From Proteiniclasticum ruminis DSM 24773 (GTDB lineage Bacteria > Bacillota > Clostridia > Clostridiales > Clostridiaceae): a stretch of DNA of 64,000 nt. Shown piece by piece: positions 38,742-47,105 of this stretch. Below the pieces are notes generated by a model. It had not been told where the DNA came from. It ran no database searches and saw nothing but the letters and a program-made list of their open reading frames with translations. Location of the stretch: contig NZ_JNKC01000005.1 of the NCBI RefSeq assembly GCF_000701905.1, positions 124,001-188,000 on the forward strand, given 5' to 3'. The position numbers were made by a program, and so were the translations under genes. How positions within the stretch are numbered: the stretch's first letter is position 1; the number at the start of each line of letters is the position of its first letter.

Positions 38742-38890
38742 TTCTTATCCAGAGAGGTGGAGGGATAGGCCCTGTGAAACCCGGCAACCAATACGAGAGT
38801 ATATGGTGCCAATTCCTACAGCGTAACAGCTGAAAGATGAGAATAAACTTGTATGTGTATCGTCTAAGTTTATTCTTAGGCGATTTTTTT
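38742..38890 (+). promoter_or_regulatory. SAM-I riboswitch (S-box) with terminator
   Basis: The conserved S-box blocks are present in order: TTCTTATC, AGAGAGGTGGAGGGA, GGCCC, GAAACCCGGCAACC, GGTGCCAATTCCTACAGC and GCTGAAAGATGAGA. P1 pairs TTCTTATC with GATGAGAA. GAATAAACTT (38841-38850) can instead pair with AAGTTTATTC (38867-38876) as antiterminator, while CGTCTAAG/CTTAGGCG plus seven T (to 38890) is the terminator. High SAM should stop transcription of metNIQ. Confidence 0.97.
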
Positions 38891-38923
38891 ATTGCCTAGA
38901 AGACCAAGTAAAGGAGAACGCGG

Positions 38924-39898
38924 ATGTTGATTCAAATCAGATCACTTCGAAAAAAATATGATCAGCAAGCTGTCATCGACGATGTAAGCTTCGATATCAT
39001 GAAAGGAGAAATTTTTGGTATCGTGGGGAAAAGCGGTGTTGGAAAATCCACACTTCTTCGCTGTATCAACGGACTGGAGCCCATCACCAGTGGTGATATT
39101 ATTGTAGATAATTTTAGACTGGCTTCCCTGGACAGTGACGGTGTCCGGAGTCTAAGAAGAAAGGTCAGTATGATTTTCCAGAATTTCAATCTTCTAAACC
39201 AGAAAACTGCTCTTGAAAATGTGATGCTTCCTATGGAAGTATGGGGGATGGAGAAACATTCATCCAAAGAAAAAGCCAAGTCTCTTTTGGATCTGGTGGG
39301 ACTGAAAGAAAAGTACCACAGCAGGCCCAAGTCCCTTTCCGGGGGAGAGAAGCAGCGAGTTGCCATCGCCAGAGCACTTGCCCTTGATCCAGAGATTCTT
39401 CTTTGTGATGAGGCTACCTCAGCACTGGACCCCAAAACAACCAAGGAGATTCTCTCCCTTCTCAAGGAAATCAACAAATCCCTGGGACTGACACTGGTTG
39501 TTGTGACACATCAGATGGAAGTGATCAAAGAAATCTGCCAGCGTGTTTGCGTCATGGAGAGTGGTAAAGTATCAGCACTCGGCAAGGTGGAGGATCTTTT
39601 CCTCAATCCGGAAGTCAGTCTAAAAAAACTTCTGGGCGAGGAGGACCTTGAGATACTTCCAAAAGGGACAAATCTCCGCATTTTCTTCACCAAAGAATTC
39701 AGTGATGAAGCCATCATCACCAACATGAGCCGTGAGCTTTCCATCAACTTCTCCATTGTCTGGGGAAAACTGGAGAACTTCAACGGAAGCGTTCTAGGAA
39801 GCCTCGTACTGCATATAAATCCTGAAGACGAGTACCGCATCCGGGATTATCTGACACAAAGAGGCTTGAAATGGGAGGTGATAAAGAATGAATCTTAA
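38924..39898 (+). CDS. metN: Methionine ABC transporter ATP-binding protein
   Basis: ATPase of the methionine importer. The 324-residue protein has Walker A GKSGVGKST near residue 36, Q-loop, signature LSGGEKQRVAIARAL, Walker B ILLCDEATSALD and a C-terminal ACT/NIL-type regulatory domain (about 245-324), which in MetN gives feedback inhibition by methionine. AAGGAG precedes the ATG. It is controlled by the SAM riboswitch just upstream and overlaps metI by 11 bases. Confidence 0.96.
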   Translation: MLIQIRSLRKKYDQQAVIDDVSFDIMKGEIFGIVGKSGVGKSTLLRCINGLEPITSGDIIVDNFRLASLDSDGVRSLRRKVSMIFQNFNLLNQKTALENVMLPMEVWGMEKHSSKEKAKSLLDLVGLKEKYHSRPKSLSGGEKQRVAIARALALDPEILLCDEATSALDPKTTKEILSLLKEINKSLGLTLVVVTHQMEVIKEICQRVCVMESGKVSALGKVEDLFLNPEVSLKKLLGEEDLEILPKGTNLRIFFTKEFSDEAIITNMSRELSINFSIVWGKLENFNGSVLGSLVLHINPEDEYRIRDYLTQRGLKWEVIKNES

Positions 39899-40529
39899 TG
39901 GGTATCTGAATGCCTTAAATGAATCATTACTGATGATTGTATTATCGGGTATTTTTTCTGTGGTACTGGGCTTTCTCTTAGCCATCGTACTGATTTATAC
40001 AAAAGAGAAGGGGCTCTCTCCCAGAAAGAACCTCTATAATGCACTAGATTTTATCATCAATGTCTTTAGAAGTTTTCCATTCATTATCCTGATGTTCCTG
40101 CTGTTTCCATTTTCCAGAGTGATTGTAGGCACATCCATCGGAACAGTAGCTGCCATCGTGCCCTTAACCATTGCTGCCACACCATTTGCGGCTAGAATTA
40201 TAGAGGGCTCACTGGATACAGTAGACAAAGGAATTATTGAAGCTGCCCGTTCTTTCGGTGCTACCAACAGACAGATCATCTTTAGAGTTATGCTGGTGGA
40301 AGCATTGCCGAATCTGGTTCAGGGCATCACGAATATTTTCATCAACATCGTAGGCTATTCTGCCATGGCAGGTGTCATCGGTGGCGGCGGATTAGGGGCT
40401 GTAGCCATCAACTACGGCTACTACAGATGGGAAGACAGCATCATGATCATTGTCGTGATTATGATTTTCCTTCTGGTACAGCTGATCCAATCTCTTGGAA
40501 ATAGAATTTTCCAGAAGCTCACACGATAA
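39888..40529 (+). CDS. metI: Methionine ABC transporter permease
   Basis: Membrane subunit of the MetNIQ importer. The 213-residue protein has five or so transmembrane helices and the permease coupling motif region EAARSFGATNRQIIFRVMLVEALP. GGGAGGTGA inside metN precedes the ATG. The length matches family members (about 215). Confidence 0.96.
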   Translation: MNLNGYLNALNESLLMIVLSGIFSVVLGFLLAIVLIYTKEKGLSPRKNLYNALDFIINVFRSFPFIILMFLLFPFSRVIVGTSIGTVAAIVPLTIAATPFAARIIEGSLDTVDKGIIEAARSFGATNRQIIFRVMLVEALPNLVQGITNIFINIVGYSAMAGVIGGGGLGAVAINYGYYRWEDSIMIIVVIMIFLLVQLIQSLGNRIFQKLTR

Positions 40530-40572
40530 ATGACTCATTTAAGGACAAAATTATTGAACATCAAATTCACAT

Positions 40573-40615
40573 CACGATAAATTTTTAACATATCGTGCAA
40601 AACCCAAAATTTGGG
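40573..40615 (+). promoter_or_regulatory. Two adjacent inverted repeats between metI and metQ
   Basis: CACGATA (40573-40579) pairs with TATCGTG (40591-40597). Next to it CCCAAAATTTGGG (40603-40615) is a self-complementary hairpin. No T-run follows. They probably stabilise or process the mRNA so that metQ is made in excess over metNI. Confidence 0.5.
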
Positions 40616-40673
40616 ATTCCATAAAAATAGTACAGAATTAAAAAACAGATTAAAAAAAGCGAGGATGAATCAA

Positions 40674-41465
40674 ATGAAAAAAATATTTGCTATACTAACT
40701 GCGGCTCTACTTTCCACATCCATTCTTACTGCCTGCGGAGAGAAAAGCTCTGCTGAAAAAATCGTTGTTGGAGCATCTGCTGTTCCACATGCTGAAATTC
40801 TAGAAAACGTCAGAGAGGATCTGAAAGAACTGGGATATGACCTGGAAGTGAAAATCTTCAATGACTACGTATTACCAAACACCGCATTATCTGAAGGCCA
40901 GCTGGATGCAAACTTCTTCCAGCATATCCCTTACCTGGAAGAGATGAACACCAAAGAGAACCTGGGGCTCACCTGGACAGTAAAAGTTCACCTGGAGCCA
41001 ATGGGTCTTTATTCAGAAAAGATCACTTCCTTGGACGAGCTGAAAGAAGGCGCACTCATCGCAATTCCAAATGATGCCACAAATGGTTCCAGAGCATTGA
41101 AGCTTTTAGCTGCAAATGGTCTGATCACTCTGAAAGACACTGAGATTGCCTCTGTGCTCGACATCACATCCAATGAAAAGAATCTGACTTTCAAAGAACT
41201 GGATGCACCTGCACTTCCTAGAACACTGGTGGATGTGGACGCTGCTGTCATCAACACCAACTATGCGATTGAAGGGAATCTGAACCCACTGGAAGATGCC
41301 ATCGTTATTGAATCCGCTGAATCTCCATATGCGAACGTACTGGCTGTTAAGGAAGAAAACAAGGACTCTGAAAAAACAAAAGCTCTGAATACAGTGCTGA
41401 ACAGCGAGAAAACCAAGAAGTTTATTGAAGAAAAGTATGAAAATTCTATCTTCCCGGCTTTCTAA
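40674..41465 (+). CDS. metQ: Methionine-binding lipoprotein of the MetNIQ transporter
   Basis: Surface-anchored substrate-binding protein. The 263-residue protein has a lipoprotein signal peptide ending LTAC with Cys21, followed by a NlpA/MetQ-type domain (VVGASAVPHAEILENV near residue 30). I chose the ATG at 40674 because GAGG at 40661-40664 is correctly spaced; the ATG at 40665 and upstream frame extension are too close to or before this site. Confidence 0.95.
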   Translation: MKKIFAILTAALLSTSILTACGEKSSAEKIVVGASAVPHAEILENVREDLKELGYDLEVKIFNDYVLPNTALSEGQLDANFFQHIPYLEEMNTKENLGLTWTVKVHLEPMGLYSEKITSLDELKEGALIAIPNDATNGSRALKLLAANGLITLKDTEIASVLDITSNEKNLTFKELDAPALPRTLVDVDAAVINTNYAIEGNLNPLEDAIVIESAESPYANVLAVKEENKDSEKTKALNTVLNSEKTKKFIEEKYENSIFPAF

Positions 41466-41520
41466 ACTGTACTAATTTTTTCACTATGATTTTAAAAACT
41501 GTTAAATAAAAGAAATTAAG

Positions 41521-41547
41521 AAAAACCGTTGATTTCCAACGGTTTTT
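41521..41547 (+). terminator. Terminator after metQ
   Basis: AAAAACCGTTG and CAACGGTTTTT form an 11-bp stem with a 5-base loop and a T-run. Confidence 0.9.
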
Positions 41548-41581
41548 CTTATAATTACGCTTGTTAATCTCTTGTCAAATA

Positions 41582-41610
41582 TTGTTAATGAACGTTTACA
41601 ATGTTATACT
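41582..41610 (+). promoter_or_regulatory. Promoter of the rnf operon
   Basis: TTGTTA (41582-41587) and TATACT (41605-41610) are spaced by 17 bases, with TG extension before the -10. It lies about 47 bases upstream of the rnfC start. Confidence 0.7.
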
Positions 41611-41656
41611 ATGTAGTGTATTTGTTATATTTTTATTTAAAAATAGGGGGATGTAT

Positions 41657-42919
41657 ATGAAACTGTTTTCTATTTCAAAAGCAGTGCATGTGCCCAAGTT
41701 CAAGGTTGCGGAACACTTTAGTGAAGTCATAGAAGTGGATGCACCGAAGAACATGGTATATTCACTATCTCAACAGCATAATATGAAATGCTCACCGACA
41801 GTCAAAAGAGGCGACAGAGTACTGGTCAATCAGGTCATTGGGACCGGAGACAACAACAGTGTTGTTCCTGTGTATTCCAGTGTTTCTGGTACAGTAAAAC
41901 AAATCACCACAAAAATCGATCTGCTTGGTAATAAGGTAGATGTAGTCCTGGTGGAAAATGACGGTCTTTACGAGAAGGAAGAGCGTGAAGTATTCAGCTA
42001 CAGCACGTTATCTATGGATGAACTTCGTGAGAAAGTAAAAGCATTGGGCCTGATTGAAACACAGAACTTATCCAACCGAAAAAGAGGGATGCAGCTGTCA
42101 TTTAAAGACAATGCGAAAAACATCCTGATCAATGCGCAGGAAAGTGGACTTTATGGTCAAGTAGATTCTTACCTGTATGAGAATGAAAAACATGATTTTC
42201 TGCGGGGCATCGAACTTCTGAAGTCTTTATACAAGGACGCTCAGATTGTCGTTCTTTCCACATCAGATGCAGATTCAGTCATCGGATTTACCGAACTTTT
42301 GAAAAACACAGGAGTGAGTCTGATCTCAAAGATTCCAACACAGTTCTATCATGACATGAACCTTGCGGCAAGAGACGTATTTGGCGATTTCGCCATGAAA
42401 GACACCATGGTCATTGATGCGTTCCTACTGCCATCTGTGGCTAGAGGCCTTATGGATCAGAGACTCACCCATTATCAGCTGCTTCTCATCAATGGCGGAG
42501 CAGTGAAGAATCCTGGTATATACAAGGTTATGTCCGGCACAACCCTGGACCTTGTCATGGAGAAAGCGGGTGTAGAAAACCCATTCAGAATTGTGGCAGG
42601 AAACATCCTGTCTGGTGATGCTGTTTTCACAACAGATTCACCCATCAACAGAGGAATCAGAGAAGTGCTTTTCCTCAATGAGAACGAAGTTTCCATCGAT
42701 GAAGAGATGAACTGCATTAAGTGCGGTCGATGCGCAGATGTTTGCCCCATGGGTCTACAGCCTTATGAGCTGAATCAGCTGGTCATTGTCCGTGACTTCG
42801 ATGAGTTCTTCAAGAAGCGTGGTGGCATGTGTGTTGAATGTGGCCGATGCTCTTATGTATGCCCATCCAAGAGACACTTGCTTCAATCTTTCAAAACAGC
42901 GAAAAAGGTTAAGAGATAG
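41657..42919 (+). CDS. rnfC: Rnf electron transport complex subunit C
   Basis: Peripheral NADH-side subunit of the Rnf ferredoxin:NAD+ oxidoreductase, which couples electron flow to Na+ or H+ export. The 420-residue protein has an N-terminal barrel-sandwich region, an SLBB-like segment and two 4Fe-4S motifs near the C-terminus (CIKCGRCADVCP and CVECGRCSYVCP). I chose the ATG at 41657 (MKLFSISKAV), 6 bases after AGGGGG; upstream in-frame starts lie in the promoter. The classic glycine-rich NADH loop is not obvious, as in several short RnfC proteins, so the NADH-binding role rests on family knowledge. Confidence 0.93.
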   Translation: MKLFSISKAVHVPKFKVAEHFSEVIEVDAPKNMVYSLSQQHNMKCSPTVKRGDRVLVNQVIGTGDNNSVVPVYSSVSGTVKQITTKIDLLGNKVDVVLVENDGLYEKEEREVFSYSTLSMDELREKVKALGLIETQNLSNRKRGMQLSFKDNAKNILINAQESGLYGQVDSYLYENEKHDFLRGIELLKSLYKDAQIVVLSTSDADSVIGFTELLKNTGVSLISKIPTQFYHDMNLAARDVFGDFAMKDTMVIDAFLLPSVARGLMDQRLTHYQLLLINGGAVKNPGIYKVMSGTTLDLVMEKAGVENPFRIVAGNILSGDAVFTTDSPINRGIREVLFLNENEVSIDEEMNCIKCGRCADVCPMGLQPYELNQLVIVRDFDEFFKKRGGMCVECGRCSYVCPSKRHLLQSFKTAKKVKR

Positions 42920-42931
42920 GAGGGAATAAGA

Positions 42932-43804
42932 ATGGAAAACAGAAAAATAACCGTTGCATCCTCTCCACATATCAAATCAAACCTGAGGGTCAACAGAATC
43001 ATGCTGGATGTCATTATTGCTCTAGTACCCGTAGCAGCAGCCGGGATCTACTTTAACGGCATCAAAGGTCTGCTACTCATTGCAGTTACTGTGCTTGGAT
43101 GTATGGGTACCGAAGTTCTCTTTAAGAAACTTCTTCATAAAAAGCACTCACTGAACGACTTATCCGCGGTGGTGACCGGACTGATCCTCGCACTCATCTT
43201 ACCTGTTGACACACCACTTTGGGTTGCACTTCTTTCTGCCATCTTCGCTATTTCACTGGTGAAAGAGATTTTTGGCGGACTTGGACAGAACTTCATGAAT
43301 CCTGCTGCAGCAGCAAAGATCTTCGCTGTGGTATCCTACGGAACCCTCGTTGTGAATAAGGGGTTTGAAGGGGTTTCAATCCAGGAAAGACTCGTTGGAA
43401 GCGCAGGTGGTAACTTGGGAGAAGCTTCCATCATCGCCATTCTTGTAGGTGGACTTTACCTTGCAGTAAAAGGAATCATCCGTGCAAGAGTTCCATTTAT
43501 GGTGCTTCTTGTGTCCTTTGTCTTCTCAGCAGTTGTCCTTGGGGATGTAACCATTCTTGCAGGAAACAGCAGTATTTATTTAGTAGCATTTTTCCTTGCC
43601 AACGATTATGCAAGCTCATCCATCACCAACCCTGGTAAATGGATTTATGCCGCATTCGTAGGACTGACAGCATCTTTATTCATTGGCTTGTCCAAGAATA
43701 TTGAAGGAGCATACTACGCAGTTCTCATCGGTAACGTTTTTGCTCCATTTATTGATTCTTTCTTTGAAGGAAAAGTAGATACAAAGAAGGGGGCGACTGC
43801 ATAA
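42932..43804 (+). CDS. rnfD: Rnf electron transport complex subunit D
   Basis: Polytopic membrane subunit (290 residues, about nine or ten helices) related to NqrB. Features are PHIKSNLRVNRIMLDV at the N-terminus, FGGLGQNFMNPAAAAKIF, NLGEASIIAILVGGLYL and NDYASSSITNPGKW. I cannot find the [S/T]GA[T/S] motif that normally carries covalent FMN in RnfD; the region where it is expected (between the alanine-rich helix and NLGEAS) is short here. AGGAGGG precedes the ATG. The stop shares one base with the rnfG start (TAATG). Confidence 0.93.
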   Translation: MENRKITVASSPHIKSNLRVNRIMLDVIIALVPVAAAGIYFNGIKGLLLIAVTVLGCMGTEVLFKKLLHKKHSLNDLSAVVTGLILALILPVDTPLWVALLSAIFAISLVKEIFGGLGQNFMNPAAAAKIFAVVSYGTLVVNKGFEGVSIQERLVGSAGGNLGEASIIAILVGGLYLAVKGIIRARVPFMVLLVSFVFSAVVLGDVTILAGNSSIYLVAFFLANDYASSSITNPGKWIYAAFVGLTASLFIGLSKNIEGAYYAVLIGNVFAPFIDSFFEGKVDTKKGATA

Positions 43805-44808
43805 TGAAGAAGAAAAGCTTACTTCATGAGCTGATTTCACTTGGTCTGACCCTCATGGTGATTTCCGTGGTCATCGGAGGCCTTGTTGCTTTCGTCTATG
43901 AGACTACAAAAGAACAGATTGCCATGAACAATGCCGTGAACGCGGATGATCTGGCTGTGATTATGCCTGGAACAGATAGCATCGAAGATTTTGCAGGTGA
44001 GTTCGAAGCAAATGAAGCTATCACGGAAATGTATCGTGCAAAGAGTGGAGATGAGGTCATCGGTCATGTTTACAAAATGACTGTGAATGGTTACAAACCA
44101 GGTCTCACCATCCTCGCCGGAATTGACAAAGACGGAAATCTTGTTGCCGCAAAAGTAACACAGTCTTCTGAAACACCTGGTTTAGGTGCTTTGGTTGCAG
44201 AAGAAGCTTTCATCTCACAGTTTACCGGTAAACCCACCACAGCTGATTTTCAGGTGGTAAAAGGCACAGCTGCAAGTGAGAATGAAATCGTAGCAGTCTC
44301 TGGTGCAACGATCTCCTCCAACGCAGTTGCAAGCGCCATCAATGAGGCTGTGAAGTTCCATAAACAGAACATCCTTGGGGAAGAGGTTGTGGAAGAAAAA
44401 GCACCTGAGGCTACCATTGAAACTCTTCTGCTTACAGGAGATGAAATGGTGGAGATTGAAGGGGAATACCAGACCTTCGAAGTGAAGACAGCCGGTGAAG
44501 TCACTGGATATATTGTGATCACATCCCACGCTGGATACTATCAAGATATGCCGATGACCATTGCTGTCGGATTTGACAACGCCACAATGAAAATTTCCAA
44601 CATCGTTGTTCTGGAACAAAATGAAACGAAGGGTCTTGGAGATGTCATTGAGCAGGAAGGCTTCCAACAGCTCTTCCAAGGAAAAGAAGCTCAGGAACTT
44701 ACCGTAGAAATTTACTCAGGCGCTTCGGAAAGCTCAAAGGGCGCATTCAAAGCAGTGAATCAGGCCATCCTCTATTACAATGATGTACTGATGCAAGGAG
44801 GAAATTAA
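43804..44808 (+). CDS. rnfG: Rnf electron transport complex subunit G, with duplicated FMN-binding domain
   Basis: Membrane-anchored flavoprotein facing outward, related to NqrC. RnfG is usually about 180-220 residues; this one has 334. After one N-terminal helix (about 10-32), the first FMN-binding domain (about 85-195) has SETPGLGA and the flavinylation motif VSGAT with Thr169. A second, diverged copy (about 230-325) has ETKGLGD and YSGAS with Ser308. The linker between them is acidic (VVEEKAPEATIE). Both motifs fit the ApbE-type [S/T]GA[T/S] pattern, so two covalent FMN are possible. Confidence 0.92.
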   Translation: MKKKSLLHELISLGLTLMVISVVIGGLVAFVYETTKEQIAMNNAVNADDLAVIMPGTDSIEDFAGEFEANEAITEMYRAKSGDEVIGHVYKMTVNGYKPGLTILAGIDKDGNLVAAKVTQSSETPGLGALVAEEAFISQFTGKPTTADFQVVKGTAASENEIVAVSGATISSNAVASAINEAVKFHKQNILGEEVVEEKAPEATIETLLLTGDEMVEIEGEYQTFEVKTAGEVTGYIVITSHAGYYQDMPMTIAVGFDNATMKISNIVVLEQNETKGLGDVIEQEGFQQLFQGKEAQELTVEIYSGASESSKGAFKAVNQAILYYNDVLMQGGN

Positions 44809-44809
44809 T

Positions 44810-45523
44810 ATGTTGGCATTGATAGAAAGATTGAAAAATGGACTTTTCAGTGAGAACCCGATTTTCGTTCAGGTTCTTGCCATGTGTCCTACTCTGGCAG
44901 TTTCCACCAGTGTTGAAAATGCGCTGGGTATGGGATTGTCTTCTACTGCAGTACTGATATTGTCTAATGCAATTATCTCAGTACTGAGAAAATATATCCC
45001 TAATAAGATCCGTATTCCTGCATATATTGTTGTCATCGCTGGATTTGTATCCATGATTGATATGTTCCTTGCAGCGTACCTTCCAGACCTCTATAAATCT
45101 CTTGGTCTGTTTATTCCGCTGATCGTTGTGAACTGTGTTATCCTTGGAAGAGCAGAAGCCTATGCCAGCAAGAACAACGTTCTTCATTCCATCTACGATG
45201 GAATCGGAATGGGACTTGGCTTCACTTTTGCACTGAGTATTTTAGCATTCTTCAGAGAAATCTTTGGTGCTGGAACCGTATTAGGTTTCAGAGTGATGCC
45301 ATCTGCATACGAGCCAGCAAATATTATGATCTTGGCACCTGGTGCTTTCCTTACCCTAGGATTGATCATGGCTTTTATCAATAAAAGAAACCTGAAAAAA
45401 GGAAAAGCTTCCCTGAAAATCCATGACTGTGAGAGCTGTGGTATGGGTTGTGACCTTCCTAAATCAGACAAGATGAACATCAAACTCGATAAAGAAGTTC
45501 TACAGAATGGAGGTGCCAACTAA
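44810..45523 (+). CDS. rnfE: Rnf electron transport complex subunit E, with C-terminal CxxCxxxC tail
   Basis: Six-helix membrane subunit homologous to RnfA and NqrD. The 237-residue protein has the conserved AMCPTLAVSTSVENALGMG and VVNCVILGRAEAYAS cysteines, which in this family help hold an intramembrane Fe-S cluster together with RnfA. After the last helix a hydrophilic tail of about 35 residues carries C207-ESC210-GMGC214, possibly a metal site. AAGGAGG precedes the ATG. The stop shares a base with the rnfA start. Confidence 0.93.
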   Translation: MLALIERLKNGLFSENPIFVQVLAMCPTLAVSTSVENALGMGLSSTAVLILSNAIISVLRKYIPNKIRIPAYIVVIAGFVSMIDMFLAAYLPDLYKSLGLFIPLIVVNCVILGRAEAYASKNNVLHSIYDGIGMGLGFTFALSILAFFREIFGAGTVLGFRVMPSAYEPANIMILAPGAFLTLGLIMAFINKRNLKKGKASLKIHDCESCGMGCDLPKSDKMNIKLDKEVLQNGGAN

Positions 45524-46098
45524 TGGACCTGCTCATTATATTTATCAACGCAATGCTTATCAACAACTTCGTTCTGTCAAGATTCCTTGGAATCTGCAGT
45601 TTCTTGGGTGTATCTAAAAAAAGAGACGCTTCCATCGGTATGGGGCTTGCTGTACTGTTTGTTATGGTGATTGCCTCTTTAGGTACCTGGTCCGTGTACA
45701 CGTTCCTTCTGGAACCTTATGATCTGGATTACCTGAAGACCGTTGCCTTCATTCTTGTAATCGCGGCGTTAGTACAGTTCGTTGAAATGGTCATCAAAAA
45801 GATCAGCCCAGCACTTTATGATGCGCTCGGAATCTTTTTGCCCCTTATCACTACAAACTGCGCTGTGCTTGGTGTTACCTTCCTCAACGTGCAGGAGAAG
45901 CTTTCCCTGATGGGCAGCTTAACCAACGCAATAGGTGCTGCACTTGGATACTTTCTTGCTATTGTTCTGATGGCAAGCATCCGAGAAAAGCTTGATCGTG
46001 TTTCCAGCATTCCTCAGGCATTCCAAGGACTGCCCATCGCACTTGTTACAGCAGGCCTTATGGCTATCGCATTCCTTGGCTTCCAAGGCATGATTTAA
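45523..46098 (+). CDS. rnfA: Rnf electron transport complex subunit A
   Basis: Six-helix membrane subunit, homologous to NqrE and paired with RnfE in inverted topology. The 191-residue length is standard. Conserved cysteines are in SRFLGICSFLGVS and ITTNCAVLGV. GGAGGT at about 45510 serves the ATG, which overlaps the rnfE stop by one base. Confidence 0.96.
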   Translation: MDLLIIFINAMLINNFVLSRFLGICSFLGVSKKRDASIGMGLAVLFVMVIASLGTWSVYTFLLEPYDLDYLKTVAFILVIAALVQFVEMVIKKISPALYDALGIFLPLITTNCAVLGVTFLNVQEKLSLMGSLTNAIGAALGYFLAIVLMASIREKLDRVSSIPQAFQGLPIALVTAGLMAIAFLGFQGMI

Positions 46099-46116
46099 AG
46101 AAGGGGGGATGAAACA

Positions 46117-46947
46117 ATGACTGAAATATTGATTCCAATCGCCATTATGGCTGGATTAGGTATCGTCCTGGCGGTACTTCTCGGATATGCAGCAGAAGTA
46201 TTTGCTGTAAAACAGGAGCCCAAAGTTGAAGAAATCCTTCTGGTTCTTCCTGGTGTAAACTGTGGCGGATGCGGATTTGCAGGCTGTGAAGCCTATGCAA
46301 AGGGTGTCGCACTGAACGGCGCTTCACCATCCCTTTGCACAGTTGGCGGAAACCCTGTAGCCAACCAGATCGGAGATATCATGGGCGTGAAAGTAAACGC
46401 TCAGGAAGTCATGGTTGCTTATGTGAAGTGTAACGGAGACTGCAATAAGGCAAAAGAAAAATATGAGTATCATGGTATTATGGATTGCGTCAGCGCTGCC
46501 GCACTTCCAGGTGGAGGATCAAAATCCTGCTCCTATGGCTGTCTTGGCCTTGGCACTTGTGTGGGTGTCTGCGAGTTTGACGCCATTGTCATCCGGGACG
46601 GCATTGCCATCATTGATGAGAACAAGTGCACCAACTGTGGCGCTTGTGTAAAATCCTGCCCTAAGAATCTCATCGAATCCGTTCCACTGAACTCCAGAGT
46701 TCGAGTTGCCTGCAACTCTTTAGACTCTGCCAGAGACATTATGCAGAACTGTGAAGTCGGCTGTATTGCTTGCAAGAAGTGCGAAAAAGCTTGTGAATAC
46801 GATGCAATACACGTGAACAACAACCTGGCGAAGATTGATTACGACAAATGTACTCAGTGTAACGCTTGTGTAGAAGTTTGCCCTAAAACAACCATTGAGA
46901 ATCTTCTTATGATTCACAAGGCTAAACCTAAGGATATCACTGCATAA
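46117..46947 (+). CDS. rnfB: Rnf electron transport complex subunit B
   Basis: Ferredoxin-side Fe-S subunit. The 276-residue protein has an N-terminal membrane helix (about 5-25), a four-cysteine Fe-S domain (VNCGGCGFAGCEAYAKG to SLC), and then four ferredoxin-type clusters of cysteines (CSYGCLGLGTCVGVC, CTNCGACVKSC, CIACKKCEKAC, CTQCNACVEVC). This count is typical for clostridial RnfB. GGGGGGATG precedes the start. The operon order C-D-G-E-A-B is the usual clostridial one; a terminator follows. Confidence 0.96.
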   Translation: MTEILIPIAIMAGLGIVLAVLLGYAAEVFAVKQEPKVEEILLVLPGVNCGGCGFAGCEAYAKGVALNGASPSLCTVGGNPVANQIGDIMGVKVNAQEVMVAYVKCNGDCNKAKEKYEYHGIMDCVSAAALPGGGSKSCSYGCLGLGTCVGVCEFDAIVIRDGIAIIDENKCTNCGACVKSCPKNLIESVPLNSRVRVACNSLDSARDIMQNCEVGCIACKKCEKACEYDAIHVNNNLAKIDYDKCTQCNACVEVCPKTTIENLLMIHKAKPKDITA

Positions 46948-46956
46948 GAAAAGCTG

Positions 46957-46994
46957 AAAAGGCTGTCTTCCATCGAAGACAGCTTTTATTTTTT
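46957..46994 (+). terminator. Terminator of the rnf operon
   Basis: AAAAGGCTGTCTTC (46957-46970) pairs, with one bulged base, with GAAGACAGCTTTT (46975-46987), followed by a T-rich run. Confidence 0.85.
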
Positions 46995-47038
46995 TTACTT
47001 CAAATTGCTTTTCAGATAGAAAATCTGCTCCTAAAAGG

Positions 47039-47068
47039 GAAGCCATGACACAAAAAGCGTCATGGCTT
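47039..47068 (-). terminator. Hairpin downstream of the thiolase gene
   Basis: AAGCCATGAC and GTCATGGCTT form a 10-bp stem 38 bases past the thiolase stop. On the - strand it is followed by CCCTTTTAG, a weak T-run. Confidence 0.55.
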
Positions 47069-47105
47069 GAAGCTGGTGCATACACCACTCTATATCAGTT
47101 TACAG

